A stretch of 64,000 nt of DNA from Timema cristinae (Eukaryota; Arthropoda; Insecta; Phasmatodea; Timematidae). The DNA lies in the NCBI GenBank assembly GCA_039000515.1, contig JBCFYV010011135.1, positions 9,116,642 through 9,180,641 on the forward strand. The letters run 5' to 3'. Position 1 is the stretch's first letter. Every line of letters begins with the position of its first letter. Made by a program: the position numbers and the translations under genes. The notes under the pieces are model-generated. The model searched no databases, was not told where the DNA came from, and saw only the letters and a list, made by a program, of their open reading frames with translations. Below, in pieces: positions 34,858-47,170 of this stretch.

Positions 34858-34985
34858 ACTGTCCGGCCGACCGAAGGTCGCTGCCGACTCTAGCTGTTGC
34901 AAGGTGTGATTTTCGGACGGGCCCCTCTCGGTAACCTTCGCCTTAACCCGGCACATGGTCCTTGGTTTGGTGCGGACAGTGACAT
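34858..34985. repeat. Small inverted-repeat segment with ACTGTCCG ends
   Basis: ACTGTCCGGCC at the left and GTGCGGACAGT at the right bound about 125 bp of GC-rich sequence. May be a very short MITE; only the ends pair. Confidence 0.3.
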
Positions 34986-35295
34986 ATAATTTTTTTAATA
35001 CTCACGCTGCACAAGCGAATTCGCTCATTTAATTGGCCATAATATAAACCCTAGACCTAACTCATCGTTTATGTAAATGTGTTAGTGGTAAGAAAACAAC
35101 ATGGACACAGCTTACCGGAGGCATTGAGACGCGTTGAGTAAAACTGGGTCATTTAACAAGTGGAAGGTGAAAGGTGTCGTCATCATGTCCCCGAGTAAAA
35201 TATAGAATTTACTTTCTTTTAGGTTCTGTATTTTTTTTCTAAATAATGAAGAGGTAAAAATGAGTTCTTAGATCAAAGTGGGTTAATCTAGTCTT

Positions 35296-35525
35296 GTTCA
35301 ACAGATTTATCCTAATACCAAACCCTTCCTTCACCTCTGACAAGACGTGGTGAATGTGAGGAATGCCAGGTCTCCACCGTAGTTCGGATCCCACGTTAAA
35401 CTATAGGGCCTCCATTTCATCTCACAATCATCCTACCATTACACATTAGCGTAAGTGCGTATAACCCGAACGGGTAGTAAGACGCGGTGCTACTACTACT
35501 ATTAATAATAATAATAATAATCATC
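35296..35525 (+). mobile_element. SINE-B copy, 5'-truncated, with target duplication
   Basis: Starts inside the body (CAGATTTATCCTAATACC), continues CCCTTCCTTCACCTCTGACA and TTCGGATCCCACGTTAAAC, ends in a perfect tail and (TAA)n. TCTTGTTCAA flanks both ends, so truncation happened at insertion. Confidence 0.88.
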
Positions 35526-36119
35526 TTGTTCAAACAAATATAGGCCCTAATTATTTCTTAACAGGGTCACGAAAGAAAATTCTGAGATGATTGAATATTG
35601 TTTGAGTGGTTTTAAGGCTCCTGCGCTGATATTAATTTAATAAACTCCAAAATAGTACTTTTTCCTAATTCTTCCGGAGCTTCCGTTAGAAATTGAAAAG
35701 GTTCGGGATAAAATGCTTATTTAGAATAGTCTTTAAGCTTACTTGCTAAATATATTTTGATATTGTTATCTGGAGAAGTCCTTCTACCTGCTTACCAAAT
35801 TTAAATCGGTTCCTTTAGCTACCGGCTGTATTTCAATTTTCTACCACACTGAAAGTTATTTCTATTAGTTTGGTAATTTTGAACCCCCTTCACACTCTTG
35901 GAAATAAAGACTTCCAGATGTATTAGGTTAGGCTATCTGGGTTGTCTATCTATATACCTGCCTGACGAATTTTAACTACACATACCTTATCTTTAAAGTC
36001 TTTTCTAATTATATCGCCCCCATTTCCTAGAGCCACATTTTGAAATTTATATGAGGTGATCCCGCGAAATTTCAGTTTTCCACCTATCTCTCTACAAGTG
36101 CCGTAACTTTTCTTGGAAA

Positions 36120-36240
36120 CACACACATTAATTTCGATAATGGAATGGGGATGAGGAAGGTTGAATTGTACAGGAAATGTACACGCATTTGCGTGGGGGA
36201 AAAGTGAGAAAACCTTTAAAAAAAACCACCGGACACAGAT
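36120..36240 (-). mobile_element. SINE-A body fragment
   Basis: GAGGAAGGTTGAATTGTACA, TGTACACGCATTTGCGTGGG and AAAAAAAACCACCGG only. Head and tail absent. Confidence 0.5.
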
Positions 36241-36804
36241 GTGGGTTTTTGGACTGTTCTTAAAAATAAACTATATAATAATAGGCCTATTATAATAACA
36301 GGCCCTTATTATATAACTATACATAACATTAAGCTTGATAAACATACATGTATATAACAAACTATAAACTCATGTCACACCGACTGAAAACAATAATTAT
36401 ATATGTAATAAGTAGGCCTACCAAGACGTTAGATGAACACGCGGACCAATCGCCAATCTCGTGTATTGTCTTATACCTGTGACGGGTGGCGGGGTTTGAA
36501 TCCCAGCTGTGTATATAGAGTGCTTTTATTTAATTGATACAATAATCCGGATATATTCCCTCTTTATCATTCCTACTCCACTAGCGTAGCTAAATGTGGA
36601 TATCCCGGCCATGTTCAGTGCAAATACACAACATAATGAGAGACAATGAATAACAGACCAATTTTTACATTTAACAAGCGTACAATAAAAATATAGATTC
36701 TTAACCAAATTCAAGTCTAACTTTCTCATCCCTTTCTCATTTGTGTAAATATGCGACAAGCTCGGACGAATATTAGAAAGCTAAACACACACTTTTTTAA
36801 AATA

Positions 36805-36920
36805 TTTTTGCACCTCGGCGTGCTACCCGGTCGGTCTTTTCGCACTTTAATGATGTGTGAAGGATAATTTTAGATTAAATGTACCTTTATTTACCTGGAA
36901 GAAGCCAATTAGGAAAACAC
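36805..36920 (-). mobile_element. SINE-A tail-side fragment
   Basis: Diverged tail TGCACCTCGGCGTGCTACCC GGTCGG, then a body fragment GTACCTTTATTTACCTGGAAG. Followed by a run of 14 G at 36949-36962. Confidence 0.4.
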
Positions 36921-36948
36921 ACCTTCATTGTCTGAGTGCTGGGATGTT

Positions 36949-36962
36949 GGGGGGGGGGGGGG
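36949..36962. repeat. Poly-G tract
   Basis: Fourteen consecutive G, a potential G-quadruplex and length-error site. Confidence 0.9.
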
Positions 36963-37661
36963 TGTTCCTTCAAAACTCGCCACTCTGTCGAAGGCGCTGC
37001 TACCCGACCTACGCAAGTTTGAAATCCCGCTTACACTCGCTATTTCTGCGAGTAGAATTCAGTCTTCAGACGTAGATAAAGATATTATGTTAGTGATGCG
37101 GTTCATACTGAGGAAGAATATACGTTAAAAAATAAAATAATCAGGGTCCATTCATTGCTTTTGGATAATATCGAATCAGGGGCTTTTCATATTCTCGCAT
37201 GTCTAAAAACTCCTTCATAAAACAAGCTTAAATTAGCACTTTAATTCGGAAGAAAAGATACCATCATGAAACAGGCCATTCCACTATGTGGAATATTAAA
37301 TATAAATTAACATTCAAGCATATTATTCTATTATATAGTATGCTGTAAGCACAAAATGCCTTGAATTTCCCCCCAACAATTCCATGTCCAAAGTTATTCT
37401 CAAAAGATAAAAAAAATAATTGTGATAACACAAGCAACCTCGTTCACTTTCAAGTCGAGACCGTGAGTATCGGACAGACGCGCCACTGCGGTCCCATGTC
37501 AAACCTATCATTTACCCAGAGCTCTGTTGAGTGGCCCCGTGGGGAGGAGCTCAAAAAATGAGATAAAATTCTAGTAAATTAAAATTACCAATACAATCGG
37601 CCGTAATCGAGCATCTCAGATAGGGCCTATAGTATATCCACGCAAAGATGTTAAGTTCGGA

Positions 37662-39186
37662 GTGATGTTTAAAAACTATGAACACCTGAGATGTGTGTCG
37701 AGCTCTTTTAAAAACTATGAACATCGTGAGATGTGTGTCGAGCTCTTTTAAAAACTATGAACACCGTGAGATGTGTGTCGAGCTCTTTTAAAAACTATGA
37801 ACACAGTGAGATGTTTGTCGAGCTCTTTTAAAAACTATGAACACCGTGAGATGTGTGTCGAGCTCTTTTAAAAACTATGAACACCTGAGATGTGTGTCGA
37901 GCTCTTTTAAAAACTATGAACACCGTGAGATGTGTGTCGAGCTCTTTTAAAAACTATGAACACCGTGAGATGTGTGTCGAGCTCTTTTAAAAACTATGAA
38001 CACAGTGAGATGTTTGTCGAGCTCTTTTAAAAACTATGAACACAGTGAGATGTTTGTCGAGCTCGTTTGTAAACTATGAACACCGTGAGATGTGTGTCGA
38101 GCTCTTTTAAAAACTATGAACACCGTGAGATGTGTGTCGAGCTCTTTTAAAAACTATGAACACAGTGAGATGTTTGTCGAGCTCTTTTAAAAACTATGAA
38201 CACAGTGAGATGTTTGTCGAACTCTTTTAAAAACTATGAACACCGTGAGATGTGTGTCGAGCTCGTTTGTAAACTATGAACACCGTGAGATGTGTGTCGA
38301 GCTCTTTTAAAAACTATGAACACCGTGAGATGTGTGTCGAGCTCTTTTAAAAACTATGAACACCGTGAGATGTTTGTCGAGCTCTTTTAAAAAACTATGA
38401 ACACAGTGAGATGTTTGTCGAGCTCTTTTAAAAACTATGAACACCTCAGATGTGTGTCGAGCTCGTTTGTAAACTATGAACACCGTGAGATGTGTGTCGA
38501 GCTCTTTTAAAAACTATGAACACCGTGAGATGTGTGTCGAGCTCTTTTAAAAACTATGAACACCTGAGATGTGTGTCGAGCTCTTTTAAAAACTATGAAC
38601 ACCGTGAGATGTGTGTCGAGCTCTTTTAAAAACTATGAACACCTGAGATGTGTGTCGAGCTCTTTTAAAAACTATGAACACCTGAGATGTGTGTCGAGCT
38701 CTTTTAAAAACTATGAACACCTGAGATGTGTGTCGAGCTCTTTTAAAAACTATGAACATCGTGAGATATGCGTCGAGATCTTTTAAAAACTATGAACACC
38801 GTGAGATGTGTGTCGAGATCTTTTAAAAACTATGAACACCTGAGATGTGTGTCGAGCTCTTTTAAAAACTATGAACACCTGAGATGTGTGTCGAGCTCGT
38901 TTGTAAACTATGAACACCGTGAGATGTGTGTCGAGCTCTTTTAAAAACTATGAACACCGTGAGATGTGTGTCGAGCTCTTTTAAAAACTATGAACACCTG
39001 AGATGTGTGTCGAGCTCTTTTAAAAACTATGAACACCTGAGATGTTTGTCGAGCTCTTTTAAAAACTATGAACACCGTGAGATGTGTGTCGAGCTCTTTT
39101 AAAAACTATGAACACCGTGAGATGTGTGTCGAGCTCTTTTAAAAACTATGAACACCGTGAGATGTGTGTTGAGCTCTTTTAAAAAC
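37662..39186. repeat. 40-bp minisatellite, about 38 units
   Basis: Unit CGTGAGATGTGTGTCGAGCT followed by CTTTTAAAAACTATGAACAC. Variants: 39-bp units (CCTGAG for CCGTGAG), GTTTGTCG for GTGTGTCG, and CTCGTTTGTAAAC for CTCTTTTAAAAAC. The last variant recurs at about 38061, 38261, 38461 and 38895, so blocks of about five units were copied together. Runs of 39-bp units stay in frame and make a spurious 13-residue repeat peptide (38571-38786). Confidence 0.95.
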
Positions 39187-39642
39187 CAGACCTCCTGAAG
39201 GCAAAAATCAAACATCTAATGGTTCAACTAATCCATAATTAATTTTAAATACACTTAAAACCTTAGCGCATTAAAGAAAAAGTAAATAAATAACTGATAT
39301 GTAAAAATGTAATTTTAATGTGTAGTAGTAAATATTTAATAGTTAAAAAGTATTCAGTGCCAGTAGATTGTATTGAAATAGTAACACGTTCGTTCATCTA
39401 TAGCAGGTTATTAAGTCAAATTTAAAAAACCCCAAACCTTTGCAGTTATTAGGTTTGGAATATTTGATAGGCTACATCTAAATTCATTATTTAAAACAGC
39501 TTTAAAATGAGTTTTTTTAAAATATTTAAATCAAAGCACAATTAGAATCAATATTGTTGAGAAAAAAAGTTTGTTTTTGTTTTGTTTTTCAAAAAGGTTC
39601 TTATGCACGATTTTCCTTAAAAATTATTAGTAAATAAATCAT

Positions 39643-39874
39643 TAAATTGAAAAATGACACCTGGACTTAGCAACCGAACCAGGGACCTTTGTCTTACTAC
39701 CCCAATGCTCTAACTAGTGAGCTATCCCGTGCCCAGGGTCATTCTTCACTTTTATTTTAAGGCAGACCCTAGGCATGGAACAATTCCTGGATAGCTCAGT
39801 AGGTAGGGCATTGGCGTACTAATTCATAGGTCCCGGGTTCGATTCCTGTGTCCAGGTGTCATTTTTCAATTTAA
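39643..39874. mobile_element. tRNA-tipped inverted pair, compact copy
   Basis: Two tRNA-like sequences point outwards in opposite directions: complement ACACCTGGACTTAGCAACCG at left and CCTGGATAGCTCAGTAGGTA with GTCCCGGGTTCGATTCC at right. The outermost 24 bp are perfect inverted repeats (TTAAATTGAAAAATGACACC). Acceptor-stem, D-arm and T-arm pairings are visible in the right arm, but the anticodon stem is broken. The spacer (about 55 bp) is a shortened version of the inner arms of the 63.2-kb copy. Confidence 0.75.
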
Positions 39875-40367
39875 AGAACATGCTGTCTGTTAAGCTTTAA
39901 CTAACAAACATAATAGCGTTGCAATTTGATCCATCAGAATCTTTGATATCGTCATGAACATCTGCTTCAGAAGAAAAGTTACCCCTTCCAACAGAAATCT
40001 AGACTCGGTGCTTCGCCAGGAATGTGCTGGCTTTTCCTACCACTAAGTAAATATATTTAGTGTACCAAGTCCACTTGACATCCAAGTTATCTTGACTCAC
40101 AACTGCCGGCTGAAAAATATTATGTTTGGGTATTTGGGAATTTACAAAACATTTATATTATATCATCAGCAACACCTAAAAATTACCAATAAAATATTAC
40201 ATTTAATGAAATTACTGTAAAAAAATTCCAAACGGCATAAAAGTTACTAAAAACTATTTATAAAATTTGCATTTCCCCGACCAGGGGATAATGATTAGAA
40301 CATAAAGTCGGTAAGGCGGGATCGTTTAGGATATTTGTATTGTAGAACTGGCATGATGTTATTGTTA

Positions 40368-40369
<2 letters not shown>

Positions 40370-40406
<37 letters not shown>

Positions 40407-40543
40407 GCACCGCGTCTTACTACCCGATCGTGTTATACGCCACTTACGCTAATGTGTAATGGTAGGATGATTGTGAGATGAAATGGAGGACCTACAGTTT
40501 AACGTGGGATCCGAACCACGGTGGAGGCCTGGCATTCCCCGGC
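40370..40543 (-). mobile_element. SINE-B copy, head missing
   Basis: (TTA)n tail, mutated hairpin CCCGATCGTG, body GATCCGAACCACGGTGGAGG, ending abruptly at GGCATTCCCC. 5'-truncated. Confidence 0.8.
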
Positions 40544-40859
40544 TCGATGTTGAATGTATGTAAACTGTTTTATCCCGTATATAACGTAACTTGAGTGGAT
40601 ACGGTGATGAGTTGGTTTCGCTCTTTATTTGCCGAGGTACTCTCCATTCATCTTAATTGTGTGTGCACCTATCTTCTATGATGATGGCTACATACAGGGA
40701 AAACAGCAAGCTTCTGGAAAAGTCCTGAAGCTTTTTGATGTCACTCAGGGAGTTCACTTTTTTAGAGAAGAAATCAGGCAGTCTAAATAGTATTTTTTTA
40801 AAAAAAACTTACTAATTTCACGTCTAAGGACTAAAAAAGACGAGAGATTTGTTTCTTGC

Positions 40860-41160
40860 ATGTCATTCTTATCAGGATTGTAAAGTTAGGGTCTAGAAAT
40901 GTACTGACTCAAGCTTCACAAAAATATACAAGCAAATCTAACATTTTAATTATACAATTTTATTATGTATGGCCTGTGTGTTTAATTTGGATTGACATTT
41001 ATATTCAAAAATTAATTCACAATGCCAAAGAAGCTTCCCATGAAGTAATTTGTATTGGATCATTTTACTGCAATAAAGTTGTTATTACAAATTCCCACTT
41101 CATTTCTGTAGGTGTCTTGAGTTAAAGGCCTGGTGTCCTGACTCCACAGCCTGGGTAGAG
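40860..41160 (+). repeat. Dispersed repeat family E, copy 2
   Basis: AAGAAGCTTCCCATGAAGTA, TACTGCAATAAAGTTGTTAT and CCTGACTCCACAGCCTGGG are shared with the 24.8- and 43.6-kb copies. Confidence 0.45.
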
Positions 41161-41347
41161 ATATTTAATAACAATACTAAACTTGGTGGGGTATTTAACT
41201 TAACACTCCTTTTCAAAACATTTGCATTTAAAATAATTTGTTCAAAGTCTCACAAACTTTTAAAAATGTTGGGAAAAAACTAGTCTGTATATACTATATG
41301 TGTATTTATTGCTAGGAAAATCGGAAATTATGCCGGAATTTTAGTCT

Positions 41348-41580
41348 AGAGGGTGACCTGGCGGTCTAGAAGTAAGGTGTTGGACTTCTGTGCCATTAAC
41401 CACAACTTGTGAATGTGTGGAATGCCAGGCCTCCACCGTGGTTCGGATTCCACGTTAAACTGTACAACTGTAAGTCCTCCATTTCATCTCACTATCACCC
41501 TACCATTACACATTAGGCTTAAGTGCGTATAACACGAACGGGTAGTAAGACGCGATGTTAATAATACTACTACTAATAAT
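41348..41580 (+). mobile_element. SINE-B copy with internal deletion and target duplication
   Basis: Box A region GACCTGGCGGTCTAGAAGTA is followed by a jump from CTTCTGTGCC to ACTTGTGAATGTG, deleting box B. Tail CACGAACGGGTAGTAAGACG. TTTAGTCTAGAG flanks both ends (12-bp duplication). Confidence 0.85.
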
Positions 41581-41854
41581 TTAGTCTAGAGTTTAGTGTA
41601 GAGTTTGATTGGTCACCACGTATATTACGTAGTCTGAGCGGATAAACAAGTTGACGAATTAGGCATATCCAGTCTTCTCTTTCCACGGCCGGTTCCGTAC
41701 CAAGGTCATTGGATTAGCTGCCACGCGTCTCGACAACTATGAAACAAACCTCTTGATACCCAGAGCCGTGGAGTGGTTCGACTCTAGACTCGTTCAGAAA
41801 TGGTTAAGTAATATTACTAGTATCAAAATACTGCAGTGACTTCGTGGGAATTTA

Positions 41855-41960
41855 TATTTAAATTAATTTGTCGATCTTAATTACAAATATTGGTCCTAAA
41901 GAATAAAAAAAAGTATAAAATTGGAATGAAATACCTACCCTATATTTATTATAGCAATAC
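41855..41960 (-). repeat. Dispersed repeat family E, fragment, inverted
   Basis: Complement of the block TATTCTTTATGACCAATATTTG seen at 24.87 kb. Confidence 0.4.
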
Positions 41961-42235
41961 AAGTTTTTATTTCAAAGTCTGAATCTTTACAATTTTAACT
42001 TTTTTGACTCGAAAGGTGTGCTCTATACTGGAAGTGATGGTATATATCGGACAGGGAGTCACTCTTGCCAACACTGGACTGCCTCGGTCTGGTGCACCAT
42101 GGCTAGTTTTACCTCAAGAGGGACACTACACCCCCTCTGGACCCACGTGGGGAGCCCGAATGGGTGTAAAGACGTGCTGGTGGGAGATTAGCACTAGTGA
42201 CTCTTGAAATTACCGCCTTCTTGTTGTCCTGATGA

Positions 42236-42985
42236 CCATAGATATCAACATTCTAACAGTTGTTAAAATACTTAAGATAACAACCTCAGCTGACTATAGT
42301 TATCAACATTCTAACAGCCGATACAATACTTGAGATAACAACCTCAGCTGACTATATTTATCAACATTCTAACAGCTGATACAATACTTGAGATGACAAC
42401 CTCAACTCCTCTAGTTATCAACATTCTAACAGCCGATACAATACTTGAGATAACAACCTCAGCTGACTATAGTTATCAACATTCTAACAGCTGATACAAT
42501 ACTTGAGATAACAACCTCAACTCCTCTAGTTATCAACATTCTAACAGCTGACTATAGTTATCAACATTCTAACAGCTGATACAATACTTGAGATAACAAC
42601 CTCAGCTGACTATAGTTATCAACATTCTAACAGCTGATACAATACTTGAGATGACAACCTCAGCTGACTATAGTTATCAACATTCTAACAGCTGATACAA
42701 TACTTATGATAACAACCTCAGCTGACAATAGTTATCAACATTCTAACAGCTGATACAATACTTGAGATAACAACCTCAACTCCTCTAGTTATCAACATTC
42801 TAACAGCTGATACAATACTTGAGATAACAACCTCAGCTGACTATATTTATCAACATTCTAACAGCTGATACAATACTTGAGATAACAACCTCAGCTGACT
42901 AGTTATCAACATTCTAACAGCTGATATAATACTTGAAATAACAACCTCAGCTGACTATAGTTATCAACATACTAATAGCTGACAA
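42236..42985. repeat. 58-bp minisatellite, about 13 units
   Basis: Unit TTATCAACATTCTAACAGCT, GATACAATACTTGAGATAAC, AACCTCAGCTGACTATAG. A variant ends CAACTCCTCTAG. Some units are shortened (a 34-bp unit near 42530). Confidence 0.95.
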
Positions 42986-43159
42986 GAACTGTATCTATCC
43001 GAGCTCGTTTCACTCTGTCAACATTGCACTACAGGCCTATATACTCTCAGCATCATTTTCTAGCTTAAAACTAAACATTTTTATTTAAATGAATTAATAA
43101 TGTTATTTTCCAATAATCTACAGGTCATTCGCCATAGGAATGTTGGGAACCAACAGAAC

Positions 43160-43800
43160 ATTAGGGTCGGAGTCTGTAAAAATGTACCCATACTAGATTT
43201 GTAATAAAAATTGAAAATACTCTATATTATTATTATTATTATTATTATTAGCACCGCGTCTTACTACCCGTTCGGGTTATACACACTTACGCTAATGTGT
43301 AATGGTAGGGTGATAGTGAGATGAAATGAAGGACCTACAGTTTAACGTGGAATCCGAACCACGGGGAGGCCTGGCATTCCCCACATTCACAAGATGTCTT
43401 TTCAGATGTGAAGGAAGGGTTTGGAAATCAGATAAATCTGTGCCGGGACCGAGGATTGAACCCCGGCCACCAGCACATAAGTCTGACACCTTACCCCTGG
43501 ACCACCAGGTCACCTGTAAAATACTCTATAATGTATGAAAAATATATATAATTTTAATAGTATACTTTTATATTCCTTACGACCATTATTTGTTAATTTG
43601 ATTGATACATTTATATAAATATAAATTGATAATATCTAAGAAGCTTCCCACGAAGTAATCTGTAGTGGAGAATTTTAGTTTAGTAATTTTCTTCTACAGA
43701 TTAATATAAACCAGCCATTTAATATACATAAACCATATATGAAGTAGTCCGAGTTGAATTCTTGACGCGACCCCTCAGGCCTGGGAACTGACAGCAGACA
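43160..43800 (+). repeat. Dispersed repeat family E, copy 3, split by a SINE-B
   Basis: TCGGAGTCTGTAAAAATG at left; TCCTTACGACCATTATTTG, AAGAAGCTTCCCACGAAGTA and CAGGCCTGGGAACTGAC at right. The SINE-B in the middle postdates it. Confidence 0.5.
43222..43516 (-). mobile_element. SINE-B copy, full length, with target duplication
   Basis: (TTA)n tail, perfect hairpin, box B complement GAGGATTGAACCCCGG, box A complement TACCCCTGGACCACCAGGTC. AAAATACTCTATA repeats on both sides (13 bp). Inserted in a family E repeat. Confidence 0.92.
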
Positions 43801-44384
43801 ATGTAAAAACATAGAAACTGTCGTGAAAGGGTTGACTCTTGACAACCAAAAGTGACAGCCAAAATAGGGTCATGCAGATCATTTTGGTTCATCGAACGAA
43901 ATCGTGAGTAGATTTGGTCACTTTTACAGGATGGAAGACAGAGAAAGGAAAGTCAGAGAATTTGATTTAAAAAAATCTGAAATTTTGACATGTTCATTAA
44001 AATAATGCAACCTTAATTTGCAACAGAAAAAATAACATTCCTTCCGGTTAGTACTCGCCGCGTATCTCTTTTAACACACTGGGCCCTCTTGAGCATACTA
44101 ATCTCAATTCTCAAGGTCAACATGATTTCATCGTCGTCTTTTCACCAAGTTGAGTCAGGGCTCTGCGCATGTGCGATAACTCGATTATTCCGTAGGAAGT
44201 AGAAATAACAAAGAATGTGTCCTACAACAGTTTCAAACTGTACCGGTGTAGGGCGATTATTGTTTTTTTTTTGTCTCACAGAGACCCTAAATAGTCCCTA
44301 GAATTACAAAATTTCAGAATCGGAATATGTCTAAAAATATTATTACATTAAGTTGCAATCTTAATAAAATTATTGTGGTCGAAG

Positions 44385-44601
44385 GCTCTAAGGCTTCACT
44401 CTCTCACTAGTCTATATTACCTATGACAGGGATCAGTGTTCGAATCCCAATCGGGTGTATTGAGGGTGGGTTTTAAAAAAAAATAATTTTACTTTCCCCT
44501 AGCACAAATGTGGGTAAACTTCCTTTAAATTCAACCATCCTATAACACTAGCGTAATTAGTACGAATGCGTATAGCCTGAACAGGTAGTAAGATGCGGTG
44601 C

Positions 44602-44604
<3 letters not shown>
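44385..44604 (+). mobile_element. SINE-A copy
   Basis: Head GGCTTCACTCTCTCACTAGT, box B GTGTTCGAATCCCAATCGGG, body TAGCACAAATGTGGGTAAAC, tail GCCTGAACAGGTAGTAAGAT. Followed directly by poly-A and dinucleotide repeats. Confidence 0.8.
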
Positions 44605-44739
<135 letters not shown>

Positions 44740-45019
44740 CACAGTATAGTGGATGTAAAAGTTAGAAATTGACGGGAAAATTCGGATAATTTTAAAATAT
44801 TGTTTGGTTGGACACCCTGAGAGCTAACGCAATACATGCATATCCCATTACGTTAGTGAAGCAGGCGAGATCTGGCAACCGCGCGCTCCAAATGTGTAAG
44901 TTACAATCTGAGAGTGGAACGCTCTATAGTCTGGCTAGATTACACCGTGCTGACGGTTGTTAGAAGAGAAGCAGTTGGCCTCCTTAAATACCCACCCACG
45001 GGAACGCTTTGCATGCCCA

Positions 45020-45560
45020 TCGAATCTATTGGGAATGAGCCTCTTCCGGAAATTTTTCAAAATGTGGTTGTCCTTGAAAGCTATTGGTGATGGGGTGTTC
45101 CAGAATTATTATTTTTAATTTAAATCCCCTGAAGCTCTTTAAAGTGGGGTTCTCTTACATATTTTTGGAAATTTGATGCCCTTTAAAGCTATCGGGAGTG
45201 AATCTCTCCCTGAAATTTGTAATAGTTTGGGTGGCCTTGGAAGCTATTGGGAGTGAAGCTCTCCCGATTAAAAAAAAATATATATTAGGAATTTCTTGAA
45301 GCTATATTTTTGGAAAATTTTATGCCCTTTAACGCTATTGTGAGGGAGACTTTTCCGAATTTTTATTTTTAATGGGAATCCCCTTGAAGCTACTAGGAGT
45401 GGGTCTCTTCCTATTTTATTTTTTAATTGGATACTTCTTGAAACTATTCGGACTAGTTATCTCCATTTTTCTTAAATTGAAAGCCCTTTGAAACTATTAG
45501 GTGTAGGCCTGTCCCCCCCCCCCCCCAAAAAAAAAAATTAAAGCTAGGACTTACTCAAAA
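45020..45560. repeat. Degenerate tandem repeat, unit about 65-70 bp
   Basis: About eight diverged units with the core GAAGCTATTGGGAGTGAAGC TCTCCC and a T-rich half, ending in a run of C (45513-45526). Old array. Confidence 0.6.
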
Positions 45561-46180
45561 AATATTTAGAGTTGTCTAGAATGCAGTTCTTCAACTTCCT
45601 ATTCCAAAATATCTTATGGGAGGGGAATTAATCAAGAAATCATGGCGGGGTTGCTTTAAATGTATTTCAAGAGTGTGTGTGTGGGGGGGGGGGGGTCATT
45701 GCACGCCTCCCCCTGGTTCCTACGCCACCGGCTGACCTACCTCGCTTGGAATAACCATGATTTAGCTTTCAAGATAGCGTCAGTCGACGTAAGCATTCAA
45801 TTTTCAGTATAAACTGAGTGTACGTTGCACCGTGTGACCTTAAGGGGACTGTCTGGTTTGTATGGGGATAGAAATATTCGCAAACGTATCTTTGTTTTGA
45901 GCCATTATTATGTGCGTATTGGTCCGGTTCCTTGCTACAGCAAAGCTTGGTTTTAATCGCTTACGGTAGTTTAATTGAAAGCGTGTAATTCCGACCACGA
46001 GTCGCTGTTGTGTTGCTCCCACGCGTCCGTCGTAGCCTCTCTCTCAAACAATGAGAGCTCACGATTAACCTGGAACCGAATGGAGGGGAGGAGATATTGC
46101 CCCCTCTGGGACAAATTAATACTATACAAATATCAATATTATGAAGATGGTTCTTTTATAAACAACACCTTAGCCTAGAT

Positions 46181-46456
46181 CTGGGGTCCCCAATTATTTT
46201 TGATCGAGACCCTCTTTTAAAACTTGACATTCTTCCCCGGTCCAGCAAAACTTCAACAGTGACTCAAACCCTATGGGACTATACTAATTCAAAACCGTGA
46301 TTTCCTTTCCTTTTAGTTATTTTACTTATTTATTATCGCTGGCCTTCTACGTCCACTACCCGCCCACCACCGAAATAACATCATTTCTTTCTTTTATCGC
46401 TATCTCGTCATAGTCCCTAAAAAGTCTCTGCGTTCCGCCATTTTTGTGACCACTGG
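46181..46456. mobile_element. hAT-type MITE
   Basis: Ends CTGGGGTCCCCAATTATTTT and TTTGTGACCACTGG resemble the classic hAT ends (CAGGGGTCCCCAA). Flanks GCCTAGAT and CTTAGATT are near copies of each other, consistent with a decayed 8-bp hAT target duplication. Confidence 0.5.
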
Positions 46457-47170
46457 CTTAGATTAAAAACTTTTAAAACTATGGGAAAAATTGACAGGAA
46501 CTGTTAGTGCCCCCATTTAAATAAAATTAGATTTGTACGTTTCTACTGGAGCATTATTTTATTTCCTTAGACCAAAAAAAAAGTTTTACATAAAAACTTC
46601 AAAAACACTGACTTTTCTTCGCGTCCCTTACACTCCCACCTTAAGAAGGTCATTTGACCATCAAGAGTTCAAGTACAAGCTATTAATATTGATTGAGTGA
46701 TTTATAAGAGGTCAAACTCGTGATTCCACGCGTCTGTCCTTGTGTTTCTCGACACAACACAATACTTTGGAAATATCCATCGTGGTATTAATTATAAATA
46801 TCTGTTAATTCACAACAAAAGAATTAATATCGGCAACCAGCTGTTTATAATTGTCTTGCAATGCATAATGGGCCGACATATATATATGCTAGTGTGCTAA
46901 TTTCTGCGTCCAAGCAGATTCTGCTCGATATTTTCGGTGAGAGTTGAGAGTGTGAATCAAGTCTGCGCCAAGTTCGCTGAAAACACTAGTGTCTGACCAC
47001 CTCCCGTTGTCTTGTTATTACATCTGAAGAACAAGTAACCCGATACCGCTTTATCCTCAAGGTCAACAAAGATAGGGCGACCTGGCGCGTGCTGGCTACG
47101 AGTGGAATGTTGAACTACTGCGCTTTACAGCGGGTGTGAACGTTATTATTTACTGCTTGTTTAACTTGAC

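Noticed and set aside
37662..39186. CRISPR-like regular repeat
   Set aside because: Units are directly tandem without unique spacers, in a eukaryotic genome: a minisatellite.
39786..39858. Possible functional tRNA gene
   Set aside because: A and B boxes and some stems are present, but the anticodon stem does not pair and it is one arm of an inverted repeat.
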